From contig OY783208.1 in assembly GCA_963678705.1 (NCBI GenBank), positions 16,427,782 through 16,491,781 on the forward strand: a stretch of DNA of 64,000 nucleotides, given 5' to 3'. This DNA is from Panorpa germanica. Lineage: Eukaryota > Arthropoda > Insecta > Mecoptera > Panorpidae. Below, one piece after another: positions 35,834 through 44,935 of the stretch (position 1 is its first letter; each line of letters opens with the position of its first letter). Under the pieces are notes generated by a model. That model saw only the letters and a program-made list of their open reading frames with translations, was not told the DNA's origin and did no database searches. Both the position numbers and the translations under genes were made by a program.

Positions 35834-36845
35834 CTAGCTTTTACCCCCGTCGCAAGCGACGTCTGTTTTTTGGGTGTGGCTTGAATTTCATGTCAAAGAC
35901 TCACTTTTTTCCAGTTTTTCCCAAATTACGGGTTTCCAGGAAATTCAGGGAAAAATGCGGGGACGCCAAAAGTCTTGGAATTTTTTTCTCTCTGAAATAG
36001 ACAATTTTCAATAACATTGACAGAGCCGTTTTCGCGCTGCCATACAATATTTACTACCCAACATATAAGAATATAAGATCCCTAGAGTTTACCCCCGTTG
36101 CAATGCGACGTCTTTTTGGCGTGTATCATTTGAATCCAATAAAATAATTCGTAATTAAATTTCATATTTCACTGTTCTATTTTTAAATTGAAATAATAAA
36201 TAAACTCGCCACACATATAAATTGACTAAAAAATATATTTTTTTTTATAAAAATAAAAAATATTTTCAATTTATGCGTTATTTGACCAACTTTTTTTTAA
36301 AATTTGGTATTTTTTTTTTCGATTTGTAAATAAGTTACCAAGGTTAGCCAACATACAAAATTTCAATTTTCTAGCACAATTTTTACTCTCGGCAAATACT
36401 GCCCCCGTGCCCCCCAATAAAATTTTGAAATTTTGAATTTTTTTTTATTGATAATATACTTAATTATTCTAGAATCCAGAATATTAACTTTCTCCAAAGT
36501 TTCCTACCGGGCCCCCGAATTTCTTCAACCCCCCCTTTTTCAATTTTTGAATTTCTAATTTTTGAGAAATGTCATTATTGAATACCTTAATACAGATGCA
36601 AAATTTCAACTTTCTATCTCTTACCAACTAAAAGTAATACAGCAAAAAAGGGCTCACTTTTTTTCCAGTTTTTCCAAAATTACGGGTTTCCAGGAAATTC
36701 AGGGAAAAATCCGGGGACGCCAAAGGTCTTAGAATTTTTTTCTCTACAAAATAGGAAATTTTTAAAAACTTCCCTGGAGCCGTTTTCGCGCTGCCATACA
36801 AAATTCAGTACCAAACATATAAGAATATAAACATATAAGAATAGA
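35834..36845 (-). mobile_element. Helitron-like non-autonomous repeat, copies i and ii (in BEL I)
   Basis: The plus strand begins CTAG at 35834 followed by TTTTACCCCCGTCGCAAGCGACG. On the minus strand this is a CGTCGC-TT-GCGACG hairpin about ten bases before a terminal CTAG, flanked by T. The minus-strand 5' end reads TCTATTCTTATATG at 36845 with flanking A. An inner boundary (TC end at 36078, new CTAG at 36082) shows a short copy abutting a longer one. The body is non-coding and contains the phrases GGAAATTCAGGG and CAATTTATGCGTTATTTG. An RTE-type retroelement is the alternative. Confidence 0.5.
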
Positions 36846-36873
36846 TTCAAACAGTTGGAACATTATAATTAAA

Positions 36874-37740
36874 CTAGCTTTTACCCCCGTCGCAAGCGAC
36901 GTTTGTCTTTTGTGTGTGGCTTGAACTTCATGTAAAAATTTAAATTCCAGTAACGTTTACCCCCGTCGCAAAGCGAAGTCTTCTTGGCGTGTATGATTTG
37001 AAACCAATAAAATAATTCGTAATTACATTTCATATTTAACTGTTCTATTTTTAAATTGAAATAATAAATAAACTCGCGCACATATACATGACATATAAAT
37101 TGACTAAAAAAAATTATTTTTTTTAACAAAATAAAAAATATTTTCAATTTATGCGTTATTTGACCAACTTTTTTTCAAAATTTGGGATTTTTTTTTTCGA
37201 TTCGTAAATAAGTTACCAAGATTAGCCTATATACAAAATTTCAACTTTCTGGCACAATTTTTACTCTCGGCAAATACTGCCCCCGTGCCCCCAAATAAAA
37301 TTTTGGAATTTTGAATTTTTTTTTATTAATAATATACTTAATTATTCTAGAATCCAGAATATGAACTTTCTTTAAAGCTCCCTACCGGGCCCCCGAATAT
37401 CTTCAACCCCCCCTTTTTCACTTTTTGAATTTCTAATTTTTGAAAAATGTCAGCATTGAATACCTTAATACACATGCAAAATTTCAACTTTCTATCTTTT
37501 ACGAATTAAAAGTAATACAGCAAAAAAGGGTTCACTTTTTTTCCAGTTTTTCCAAAATTACGGGTTTCCAGGAAATTCAGGGAAAAATCCGAGGACGCCA
37601 AAAGTCTTAGAATTTTTTTCTCTACGAAATAGGAAATTTTTAAAAACTTCCATGGAGCCGTTTTCGAGCTACCATACGAATCGCGTAAACATATAAGAAT
37701 ATAAACATATAAGAATATAAACATATAAGAAAATAAACAT
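36874..37740 (-). mobile_element. Helitron-like non-autonomous repeat, copy iii (in BEL I)
   Basis: Same CTAG start (36874-36877) and CGTCGC-AA-GCGACG hairpin. The body is about 90 percent alike by eye to 36082-36845. A second partial terminus lies at 36955. The far end is a run of about four ACATATAAGAATATA units (37689-37738). Confidence 0.5.
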
Positions 37741-37921
37741 ACACCTCGGACATTATAATATATGATAAAATATTTAAACTGATTGAAAAAAAATATATTA
37801 TTGTTGATGCAAATAATATAAGTGGTAATCTATTACGTACAATACGTAAAAGATTTCTGTGCAAAATACACAGATGGTTATTTTGGTTTGAACAAATGTA
37901 TTCAAACGCTTGAGTCGGAAT

Positions 37922-38391
37922 AATAATATTCGCTAAATAATGCGATTGGCGTATGCTCTAAGTGTCGTAGTCCATTGAGAGGACGTTAGATGACGTAATG
38001 TAAGAGGCTATACTTATGGAATCTAATATTCGCAACCAATGCAATTAATGTATGTGTGTGTGTGTGTGCTGAATGACACTAATACGAGCCCTATAGATGG
38101 TCATTAGCTTGGTAAAGCGCTGAATGACTTGACTAAAAAAGGCAAGAAGTAGGAACAATAATATTCGCTAAATAATGCGATTAACGTATGCTCTAAGTGT
38201 CGTAGTCCATTGAGAGGACGTTAGATGACGTAATGTAAGAGGCTATACTTATGGAATCTAATATTCGCAACCAATGCAATTAATGTATGTGTGTATGTGT
38301 GCTGAATGACACGAATACGAGCCCTATAGATGGTCATTAGCTTGGTAACGCGTTAAATGACTTGACTAAAGAGGCAAGGATTTATTAACTA
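37922..38391 (-). repeat. 235-bp tandem duplication in BEL I leader
   Basis: Two head-to-tail copies starting AATAATATTCGCTAAATAATG (37922 and 38157). They differ at a few bases and in the length of a TGTGTG run. They could be duplicated leader or packaging sequence. Confidence 0.9.
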
Positions 38392-38754
38392 CAAACAGAA
38401 AACTAAATATCGTTGAATGATTGATTGAAAATTATAATTCAACAATGATACGAACATTGTGATGGAAATGAATCATTGATGGCCAACACCTTGGTACAAT
38501 GAAATAACGATTGAAACAGTAGTATATGTAAAAAATTTGTAAAATATGAGATGTAAATGCAAAAACCCAAAATAGAGGTAATAAATGGGGATAGGATGGG
38601 AATTATATAAATGTTTTAGGATAACCTTGACACCACTGTCGTGTAGTAGCTCTCGTTTCAAGACTGAATTCAAATGCTGCTGCGATTGACTCGTGTGTGC
38701 TGTTGTACTTGGCGCCAAAAGTGAGATTTTTCTTGATTGTTCACCTTGCTTGAT

Positions 38755-39058
38755 GAATCCTTTTCAAAGATGATCAGTGTGGGAATCCTTTTCAAAGATG
38801 ATCAGTGTGGTGTGAATCTTCTTTAAAGATGCTCAATTGCTGGATCCGTTGATGAGAATCTTGCTTGAAGATGATCAAATGGATGGAATCTTCTTTGAAG
38901 GATCAAAATACTGAATATCCGTTCTTCAAGATGATCAATTCTTGTGAATCCGCTCTTGAAGATGGTTTAATGGTGTAAATCCGGCTCGAAGCTGACCAAA
39001 TGGTTTTGGGAGTCTTCGAAGGATTAAAATGCTGAATATCCTAGCTCGAAGGACCAAA
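38755..39058 (-). repeat. Array of about ten 28-32 bp units resembling the tRNA-Tyr primer site
   Basis: Plus-strand units have the form GAATCC-GCTCGAAG-ATGATCAAATG. The unit next to the LTR (GCTCGAAGGACCA, 39044-39056) is the primer-binding site itself. The unit at 38977-38998 reads AAATCCGGCTCGAAG-CTGACCA and extends the match to the tRNA-Tyr 3' end (AATCCGGCTCGAAGGACCA) apart from a small interruption. Units decay with distance from the LTR. Confidence 0.8.
39044..39056 (-). promoter_or_regulatory. BEL I primer-binding site (tRNA-Tyr type)
   Basis: The minus strand reads TGGTCCTTCGAGC two bases after the LTR end, complementary to the tRNA-Tyr 3' end including CCA. Confidence 0.8.
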
Positions 39059-39817
39059 TGGTTGAGTGAGTTTGGACCTATGGAGATCTATATAAGCTTG
39101 AGGTTGGCTTATCTGCGATCTGTTGACGGTATCCAAATCTCGGATTGCTCGATTGCATCCAACTCCTTTGATAGCGTAGATTGCGCCAAAACTTCTCGAA
39201 GGACCTTTTTGTTATTAATTACTTAATAACAAGTTTTTATTTTACTTTAAGTCAAATAGCAGCGAAACACTAGTATTTTACAGAAAACATTTATTATACA
39301 AATACACTTGACGAATTACAATAATTGAAACTTAAATGAATATCTATATGTATCGATGTTACTGTGATGCAATTCACTATTAAAATCTTTATAATATTAA
39401 TTTTATTATAATTGTTTAGATTATTAGACTGTTGAACGTTAGAGTTGATAATTTAGATGTTTACTGTTCTAGATGCTAGTTAATAATTTAAAGATGTTTA
39501 CTGTACGAAGTTTGAGTTAATAATGAGTATTTTAATAATGATTGAACAGCACATTGGTACAAAAGGCATTTGCCAACCAAGCTGGTGGCCTTGGAACGGG
39601 CTTGTATACTCGAATACAATGCCAGAGCATCAACGACAATAACTTTGTTAATTGATTGAATAACAAAGCAAAAATATAAAATATAAAAATAAGTAAACAA
39701 TAGATAATTATTACAGAACTTAAAAACTAAAATATACAAAATTAAATTCTAATGAAATACATTAATGAATGCGAAATATCTATATAAAAATATAGGTTGT
39801 GCATGCGTTCGTTAATA
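39059..39817 (-). repeat. BEL I 5' LTR
   Basis: 759 bp and nearly identical to the 3' copy. Its outer end reads TATTAACG instead of TGTTAACG, a point change in the terminal TG. Confidence 0.95.
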
Positions 39818-40121
39818 TTATGTATTATTTAATTATCAGAGGGAATAATAAAAGAAGGGATACTTGAAAATGGTATTCACATTGAGATCATTACAGCCAG
39901 TTCTAGAAGCATGATGATTCCAGGTCGTCTAGTTGTATGTCTTGTGCTCCCGTGTTCCTTTTTTATTATTTCACTCACTCACTTATTTATTTATTTTCAC
40001 TTTAACTATTTATTAAGTTTAAATTTATTATTGTGTAGGTTTTTCGAATTATTAAGTTAATCCATTAAAATGGAAAAATTTACAGCGATTTGTAATTTCT
40101 TAATATCCTACCGCCTGCGCC
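39818..40121 (-). other. Gypsy A leader and primer-binding site
   Basis: Leader of gypsy A on the far side of BEL I. It ends at the primer site (minus GGCGCAGGCGGTAGGATAT, 40121-40103), which is like that of gypsy B but has AGGCGG where B has AGTCGG. The gypsy A LTR starts at 40122 (AATTAAC). Confidence 0.75.
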
Positions 40122-40270
40122 AATTAACTTTTGAGATACTGAAGTTAATAAAAAAAACAATTTAAATAACTTTAAACAATTATTTTATTAATATATTTAT
40201 TACAAGACCTTCTGGCAATTCAGAGGTTGGAGTAAGACTGGTGGTCCGAGATTACATGGTTACTTATATA
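40122..40270 (-). repeat. Gypsy A 5' LTR, part next to the primer site
   Basis: Starts AATTAACTTTTGAG, parallel to AGTTAAGTTTTGGG of gypsy B. It is interrupted at 40270 by BEL II and resumes after 43234 for an uncertain distance; I cannot define the outer end. Confidence 0.7.
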
Positions 40271-40580
40271 TGTACGAAATAAAACCATGCGAGTATTGTA
40301 GATTGAATAATTTATTCAATCGTTTAATGATAAAATTAATTTACATTTTTTTAATATAAATTTAACCACAATTCTTGTAATATAAAATGGTTGTGAATCA
40401 GATGCTCGACAGTGTAAAAGCCAAAACACGACTGACTCGATGGCCCTATGGCCGTAGCGTACACAGCAGTCGTCGTATTGTTGCCATGCGCATTACTTCT
40501 ATCAGAGACAACAATACATTATAATGTTGGAATGTCAACAGAGACATCTCTTATGTTCTGTACTAATTTTGTACTGAACA
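40271..40580 (-). repeat. BEL II 3' LTR
   Basis: 310 bp from TGTACGAAAT to GTACTGAACA on the plus strand. Confidence 0.95.
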
Positions 40581-40752
40581 TAAATTGGGCGGCCAGGATA
40601 AATAGATAAGCTCACAACCAATATCAAATTATACAATGTTACATAAAATTATTATAAACCAAATTACAAAAAATAATGTAAACTTCTTAATTCTAATTCT
40701 TCTTAAAACTATTATAAACAAAATTACACAAGATAATATAAACTTCTTAATT

Positions 40753-42384
40753 CTATGGTAGTCTACATAATTTTGTGAAAATAATATAAAACAAATTAAT
40801 AACTATCCTAAATATAACAGAAACCATAATTATCAATGTAGCATACAATATTGTTAACAATTCCAACAGAACAGGTGTTTGTTTTACTTCAATGTTGTAA
40901 GCATTGCAATTAGTATCTTCACCTTCTGATGGAAGTATTGTATTTAAATCAGAAATTTTATTTGTTGCTTGTTTTATTCGCGCCAGCAACACTGCGCTAA
41001 TAATCTCAAGCTGGGGTATTGTAAGTACCTTACTTGATGGAGCCACACTAGACTTGTAGCAAATTAAATTTGTTTTTATCTTACTATTTATAAAAATAAT
41101 ATTGTTTTTCAAACCTAATGTCATAATAATGGTTGATCTGTTTAATAATGTTTTATAGACCTCCAATAGTGAAGGATTGCGTCTAAATCTTTTTTCCAAC
41201 ACATTCAATCTTTGCGGGGCGACTGAGAAAGAATCCTCCAATTCTATTTTATTTACTAGGCTGAGTAATGGCAAATCAACAGTTAAATTATTTTTAAGTG
41301 CTACTGAATTTTGAAAATTATGTTCAGCCTTTAAGTAATCCTCAGAAAACTTATCTGATTCCTCTGGGACTTTCTCAGTCGTCCAAGATTGTTCCATAAC
41401 ATTCTCAAGGTTTGTATATTCACAAATAGCAAGATTACATACAATATTATTATGTGAATACTTATTTTGATTATGCAATTTTCTTGGATCAATAAATTTT
41501 TCTTTATTATTATTGTCATGTGACATATTTTTATAATCTAAACTATACTCAAGTGCAATTGCACGTCTTTCTAAAAATGAAATAAATTCTGCCATAGTAG
41601 GCAGTTCTTCTAAATTTCTTTCCATGTGGAAAGTGCGGTTAGTAACGATATCTAATTTTCTACTTAAGGCCGAGATTAAAATCATATCCCATTTGTCTAC
41701 AGGCTCATCAAGATTTTTTAACGCTTGTAATTGCTGTTTTACTTGACATAAAAAAGCCCTTATAGCGACTGCAGTACCTTTCTGCATGTTGGGAATATCA
41801 AGTAGTATATTAATGTGATAAAAGATTAATCTCGCCTTATTTTCATACCGCGCTAACAATAAATCAACAGCCTCTTTGTATGAGCTGTTCACAAGCGGCA
41901 GATTTATAATTATTGAGAGAGCCTCATCAACGAGATGCTTTCTCAAATAAAAAAGTCTTTGTACATCGGACAATGAGGTATTATTATGAACAACCGCTTG
42001 GAAGAGCTCATAAAAGGGCTTAAACCTGGTTATATCCTTGCCATCGAAGGTTGGAATTTCCACCGCTGGGAGCTTCAATGGAACTAATTCAGGCCTATTA
42101 ACTTCTTTTAATCTATTGATGCTAGCATTTAATTTTGCTAGAATATTAAAATACTTTTCTTCAACTTCTTCAATGTCTTCCTCATCTTGATCATCAATTT
42201 CTAAAATGCTGTACTGCGTGAGCTCGTACGATTGGAATGTAGTCATCATCTTTTCTTTTTTTACCTGCAGCACCTCCACTGTAGCGGAGTCGAGAGCCCT
42301 TGGGTCGCTGACGTAATTGTCCATCCTTGATATTGAACTTTTTGCAATCGTCCGCGCCGATCTAAGCCTTTTCAATCCCTCCAT
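40753..42384 (-). CDS. BEL II Gag fused to RT and RNase H fragments (543 codons)
   Basis: ATG at 42384. Residues about 100-280 are a DUF1759-type Gag (VEIPTFDGKDITRFKPFY, LFYLRKHLVDEA, ARYENKARL, LERRAIALEY). Zinc knuckles and protease are gone. Residues about 333-415 are the start of a BEL RT (SWTTEKVPEESD, KAEHNF, RLNVLEKRFRRNPSL). Residues about 445-475 are an RNase H-region block (SSVAPSSKVLTIPQLEIISA). The C-terminus has two hydrophobic stretches (LLTILYATLIIMVSVIF, IVINLFYIIF). RT palm, most of RNase H and integrase are absent, yet the frame is open. It could act only as a Gag supplier, if at all. Confidence 0.85.
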   Translation of the reverse strand: MEGLKRLRSARTIAKSSISRMDNYVSDPRALDSATVEVLQVKKEKMMTTFQSYELTQYSILEIDDQDEEDIEEVEEKYFNILAKLNASINRLKEVNRPELVPLKLPAVEIPTFDGKDITRFKPFYELFQAVVHNNTSLSDVQRLFYLRKHLVDEALSIIINLPLVNSSYKEAVDLLLARYENKARLIFYHINILLDIPNMQKGTAVAIRAFLCQVKQQLQALKNLDEPVDKWDMILISALSRKLDIVTNRTFHMERNLEELPTMAEFISFLERRAIALEYSLDYKNMSHDNNNKEKFIDPRKLHNQNKYSHNNIVCNLAICEYTNLENVMEQSWTTEKVPEESDKFSEDYLKAEHNFQNSVALKNNLTVDLPLLSLVNKIELEDSFSVAPQRLNVLEKRFRRNPSLLEVYKTLLNRSTIIMTLGLKNNIIFINSKIKTNLICYKSSVAPSSKVLTIPQLEIISAVLLARIKQATNKISDLNTILPSEGEDTNCNAYNIEVKQTPVLLELLTILYATLIIMVSVIFRIVINLFYIIFTKLCRLP

Positions 42385-42924
42385 CTTGCTTAGGTGATAA
42401 ACTCGTACTTGTATGATAGACGAAACGTGGATGACAAAACTTCATGAGTAAAGAAGTATTTTACTCTCTTCCAGCATCCATGTATCCTCTTCCGTAATGA
42501 ATAATTTTTCTTGAAATATAAATGTGTAGTAATCAAACCGTCTGTGAATCCGTCTAAATCAAGCGTTGCATTACCCAATTAATGGCAATTGATGACTTGC
42601 CAGGCCGCCATAGGGTAAATGTAAAAAAATAGCTTGCACATGTGCCGGTTACTATATAGATGTAACCTCAAAACACCACGAAATCACACGCGGGTACCAA
42701 TGGCTTGTAAGACCAGTTTTTTTTTGTAGGAATTAAAACCTTCTTGAAATGTAATTGTAAAATCCAAATCCTCCGTGAATCCGCCAAAATAGAGCGTAGC
42801 ATTACCCAATCAATGGCAATCGCCAAGGGGCAAATGTAAAAAAACGCAAAAACACAATGAAAAACACACGCGGATAATAAACTCGAAGGATCGGCTTTGT
42901 AAGGCTCGAAGGACCAGCTTCGCA
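42385..42924 (-). other. BEL II leader with primer site and internal duplication
   Basis: The primer site TGGTCCTTCGAGCC (minus, 42916-42903) lies eight bases after the LTR. A second, weaker unit (AACTCGAAGGATC) lies at 42887-42899. A duplication of about 240 bp is visible: GCATTACCCAATTAATGGCAAT near 42570 and GCATTACCCAATCAATGGCAAT near 42800, each followed by GGTAAATGTAAAAAAA-like sequence. Confidence 0.7.
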
Positions 42925-43234
42925 TGTACGAAATAAAACCATGCGAGTATTGTAGATTGAATAATTTATTCAATCGTTTAATGATAAAATTAATTTACAC
43001 TTTTTTAATATAAATTTAACCACAATTCTTGTAATATAAAATGGTTGTGAATCAGATGCTCGACAGTGTAAAAGCCAAAACACGACTGACTCGATGGCCC
43101 TATGGCCGTAGCGTACACAGCAGTCGTCGTATTGTTGCCATGCGCATTACTTCTATCAGAGACAACAATACATTATAATGTTGGAATGTCAACAGAGACA
43201 TCTCTTATGTTCTGTACTAATTTTGTACTGAACA
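42925..43234 (-). repeat. BEL II 5' LTR
   Basis: 310 bp, the same sequence as the other LTR except one base (ACACTTTT versus ACATTTTT). Confidence 0.95.
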
Positions 43235-43239
43235 ATATA

Positions 43240-43564
43240 CTAACTTAATCGTAATTCTATCCCAGGATGTTTAGATTAGATAAGGGGATATGTTGGGTGG
43301 CCTTTAGAGCTGGCACGCGTGGTAACAATATAAATGTATGTTACCCTTTTATATTTAAATTAATTTTTATTTGTTTTTAAATAACTGAATAACTTGAATT
43401 TTAACTTAACCTCTGTTGTTTATTATTATTATATCACATTTGTTTCATTTCTTAGGACAGTTCAACAGTTCAGACTTATTTTATTTAACATAGATATCTT
43501 ATTTTTTTGTTGCTAAAATTTTGTTTCTTTGTTTATAGTAAACTCCAAGATTGTTCTACATATA
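43240..43564. other. Non-coding; gypsy A LTR remainder and a likely 3' splice site
   Basis: Up to about 43400 this may still be gypsy A LTR. A pyrimidine-rich tract ending TTTGTTTATAG (43538) looks like the acceptor before the zinc-finger exon. Another candidate acceptor is TTTCATTTCTTAG (43456). Confidence 0.5.
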
Positions 43565-44530
43565 ATGGAGAATTGTAAATTAAAACGAATTAAGCTAGAA
43601 ATGGATGTGGGATTACCTGAACCAGTAGAAACAGAAAATGTAAGCAAAGATATCAAAATAGAAATAAAAGAACACATTGTCAAAGAAGCAGCGTTGTATG
43701 ATGAAATAAAAATAGAAATTAAAAAAGAGGAAGAATATAGTTCAGATGAAGCTACACATTTACTGCGAGAAAACTATTTCAATAAGCTTAAAGTTACAGA
43801 GCAACAACTTAAAAGTGAAAAGAATACGAATCTAAAGCCTTATATTTGTGATGTATGTAACAAATTGTTGGACACTAAAGCAGAAATCATAAAACATTTG
43901 CGTGTACATTCTGCAAAGAAACTACATTCTTGTAATACATGTAGTAAAATATTTGCTAAATCGTCAAGTTCAAAACTGCATAAAAACACACATTTAGGGT
44001 TAAAACCATTTTCTTGCGACAATTGTAATAAATCGATCCGACATTCATCACATTTAAAACAACATAAAAACACACATCTAATTGTAAAACAATTTTCTTG
44101 CAATGAATGTAGTAAAACGTTCAATCATTTACATCATTTAAAATAACATAAAAACACACATTTAGTTGTAAAACCATTTTCTTGCGACGAATGTAGTAAA
44201 ACGTTTAGTCAATCAATTCAATTAAAACAACACAAAAACACACATTTAGATGTGAAACCATTTTCTTGTGATGAATGTAGTAAAACGTACAGTCTATCAA
44301 TTCTATTAAAACGGCATAAAAACACACATTTAGGTTTAAAACCTTTTTCTTGCGATGAATGTAGCAAAACGTTTTGTCAACCAATTCAATTAAAACGACA
44401 TAAAAACACTCATTTAGATGTAAAACTGTTTTCTAGCAATGAATGTAGTAAAACGTTCAACCATTTACATCATTTAAAACAACATAAAAATACACATTTA
44501 GTTGTAAAACCATTTTCTTGCGATGAATGA
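43565..44530 (+). pseudogene. C2H2 zinc-finger protein exon with in-frame stop
   Basis: ATG at 43565 (MENCKLKRIKLEMDVG) in a likely exon after the acceptor at 43538. The N-terminal 90 residues are charged, with KIEIK repeats. C2H2 fingers with an 84-bp period follow, with linkers of the form HLGLKPFSC instead of TGEKP. Fingers 1 to 3 are complete. Finger 4 is cut by TAA at 44144-44146, where the sister finger has CAA. Fingers 5 to 7 are complete, finger 8 has Ser for its first Cys (FSSNEC), and finger 9 stops after CDE (TGA 44528-44530). All lie in one frame. Probably a nuclear DNA-binding protein once; now at best a four-finger product. Downstream TE insertions may have removed the rest. Confidence 0.8.
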
Positions 44531-44935
44531 ATAAACGTCTTACAATAAGCTCCGACTAACAAAGTCGTCTCTCTCTCTAACAAGATTGACTGTTTTAATA
44601 CAGGCATTTGCCTTTTCAATATTTTAAAGTGTTATTATTTGTATACGTTTATTAGTTTAATTATTTTAAGTGTTGTTTAATTTATAAATGAATGTACTTT
44701 AACCTAACTAATAAACTATACTATTGTAACGCACATTACAAGTTTTTATTCACCAACGTCATCTGCTTCGTCCTATTGAATAAACATAATAAACATTGTG
44801 TCTTGATTTTAATTTTGATTTATTATTTTGTATGTTTTCATTGTTTTCGTGATCTGTAACAATTTTTAATAGTTCACCTATATCCTCATTTGCATCCAAT
44901 ACTGAGTTCCTACTTAAGCAATCTGCTTCTATATT
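44531..44935. other. Non-coding
   Basis: AT-rich 3' flank of the zinc-finger exon, passing into the decayed gypsy element. The minus strand near 44820-44930 may still be the RNase H/integrase linker of that element. Confidence 0.4.

Larger units (their letters stand above)
31190..39817 (-). mobile_element. BEL/Pao element I (759-bp LTRs), defective, inserted in gypsy A leader
   Basis: LTRs at 31190-31948 and 39059-39817 are both 759 bp and differ at about two positions by eye. Target duplication TTATG at 31185-31189 and 39818-39822 (5 bp, typical of BEL/Pao). Order on the minus strand is 5' LTR, primer site, repeat-rich leader, inserted Helitron-like repeats, gag-protease, scrambled RT/RNase H, integrase C-terminus and 3' LTR. 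It cannot move on its own. Confidence 0.95.
40271..43234 (-). mobile_element. BEL/Pao element II (310-bp LTRs), internally deleted
   Basis: LTRs at 40271-40580 and 42925-43234 are both 310 bp and differ at about one base by eye. Target duplication ATATA at 40266-40270 and 43235-43239. It is only 2964 bp long with one open frame, a deletion derivative that needs another BEL element for movement. It sits inside the LTR of gypsy A. Confidence 0.95.
15895..43239 (-). mobile_element. Ty3/gypsy element A (errantivirus-like), split by three insertions, 3' LTR missing
   Basis: Reading on the minus strand: LTR (40270-40122 seen, with a small remainder after 43234), primer-binding site (40121-40106), leader (to 39818, then 31184-31174), gag (31173-30103), protease and start of RT (about 30100-29371), rest of RT (19046-18480), RNase H, integrase and a C-terminal extension (18483-15895). 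BEL II interrupts the LTR, BEL I the leader and Helitron 1 the RT. Flanks rejoin exactly at each break. The left end stops in TA-rich DNA and the 13.2-15.9 kb repeat, and no 3' LTR is visible. It is the oldest layer of the nest. Confidence 0.85.
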
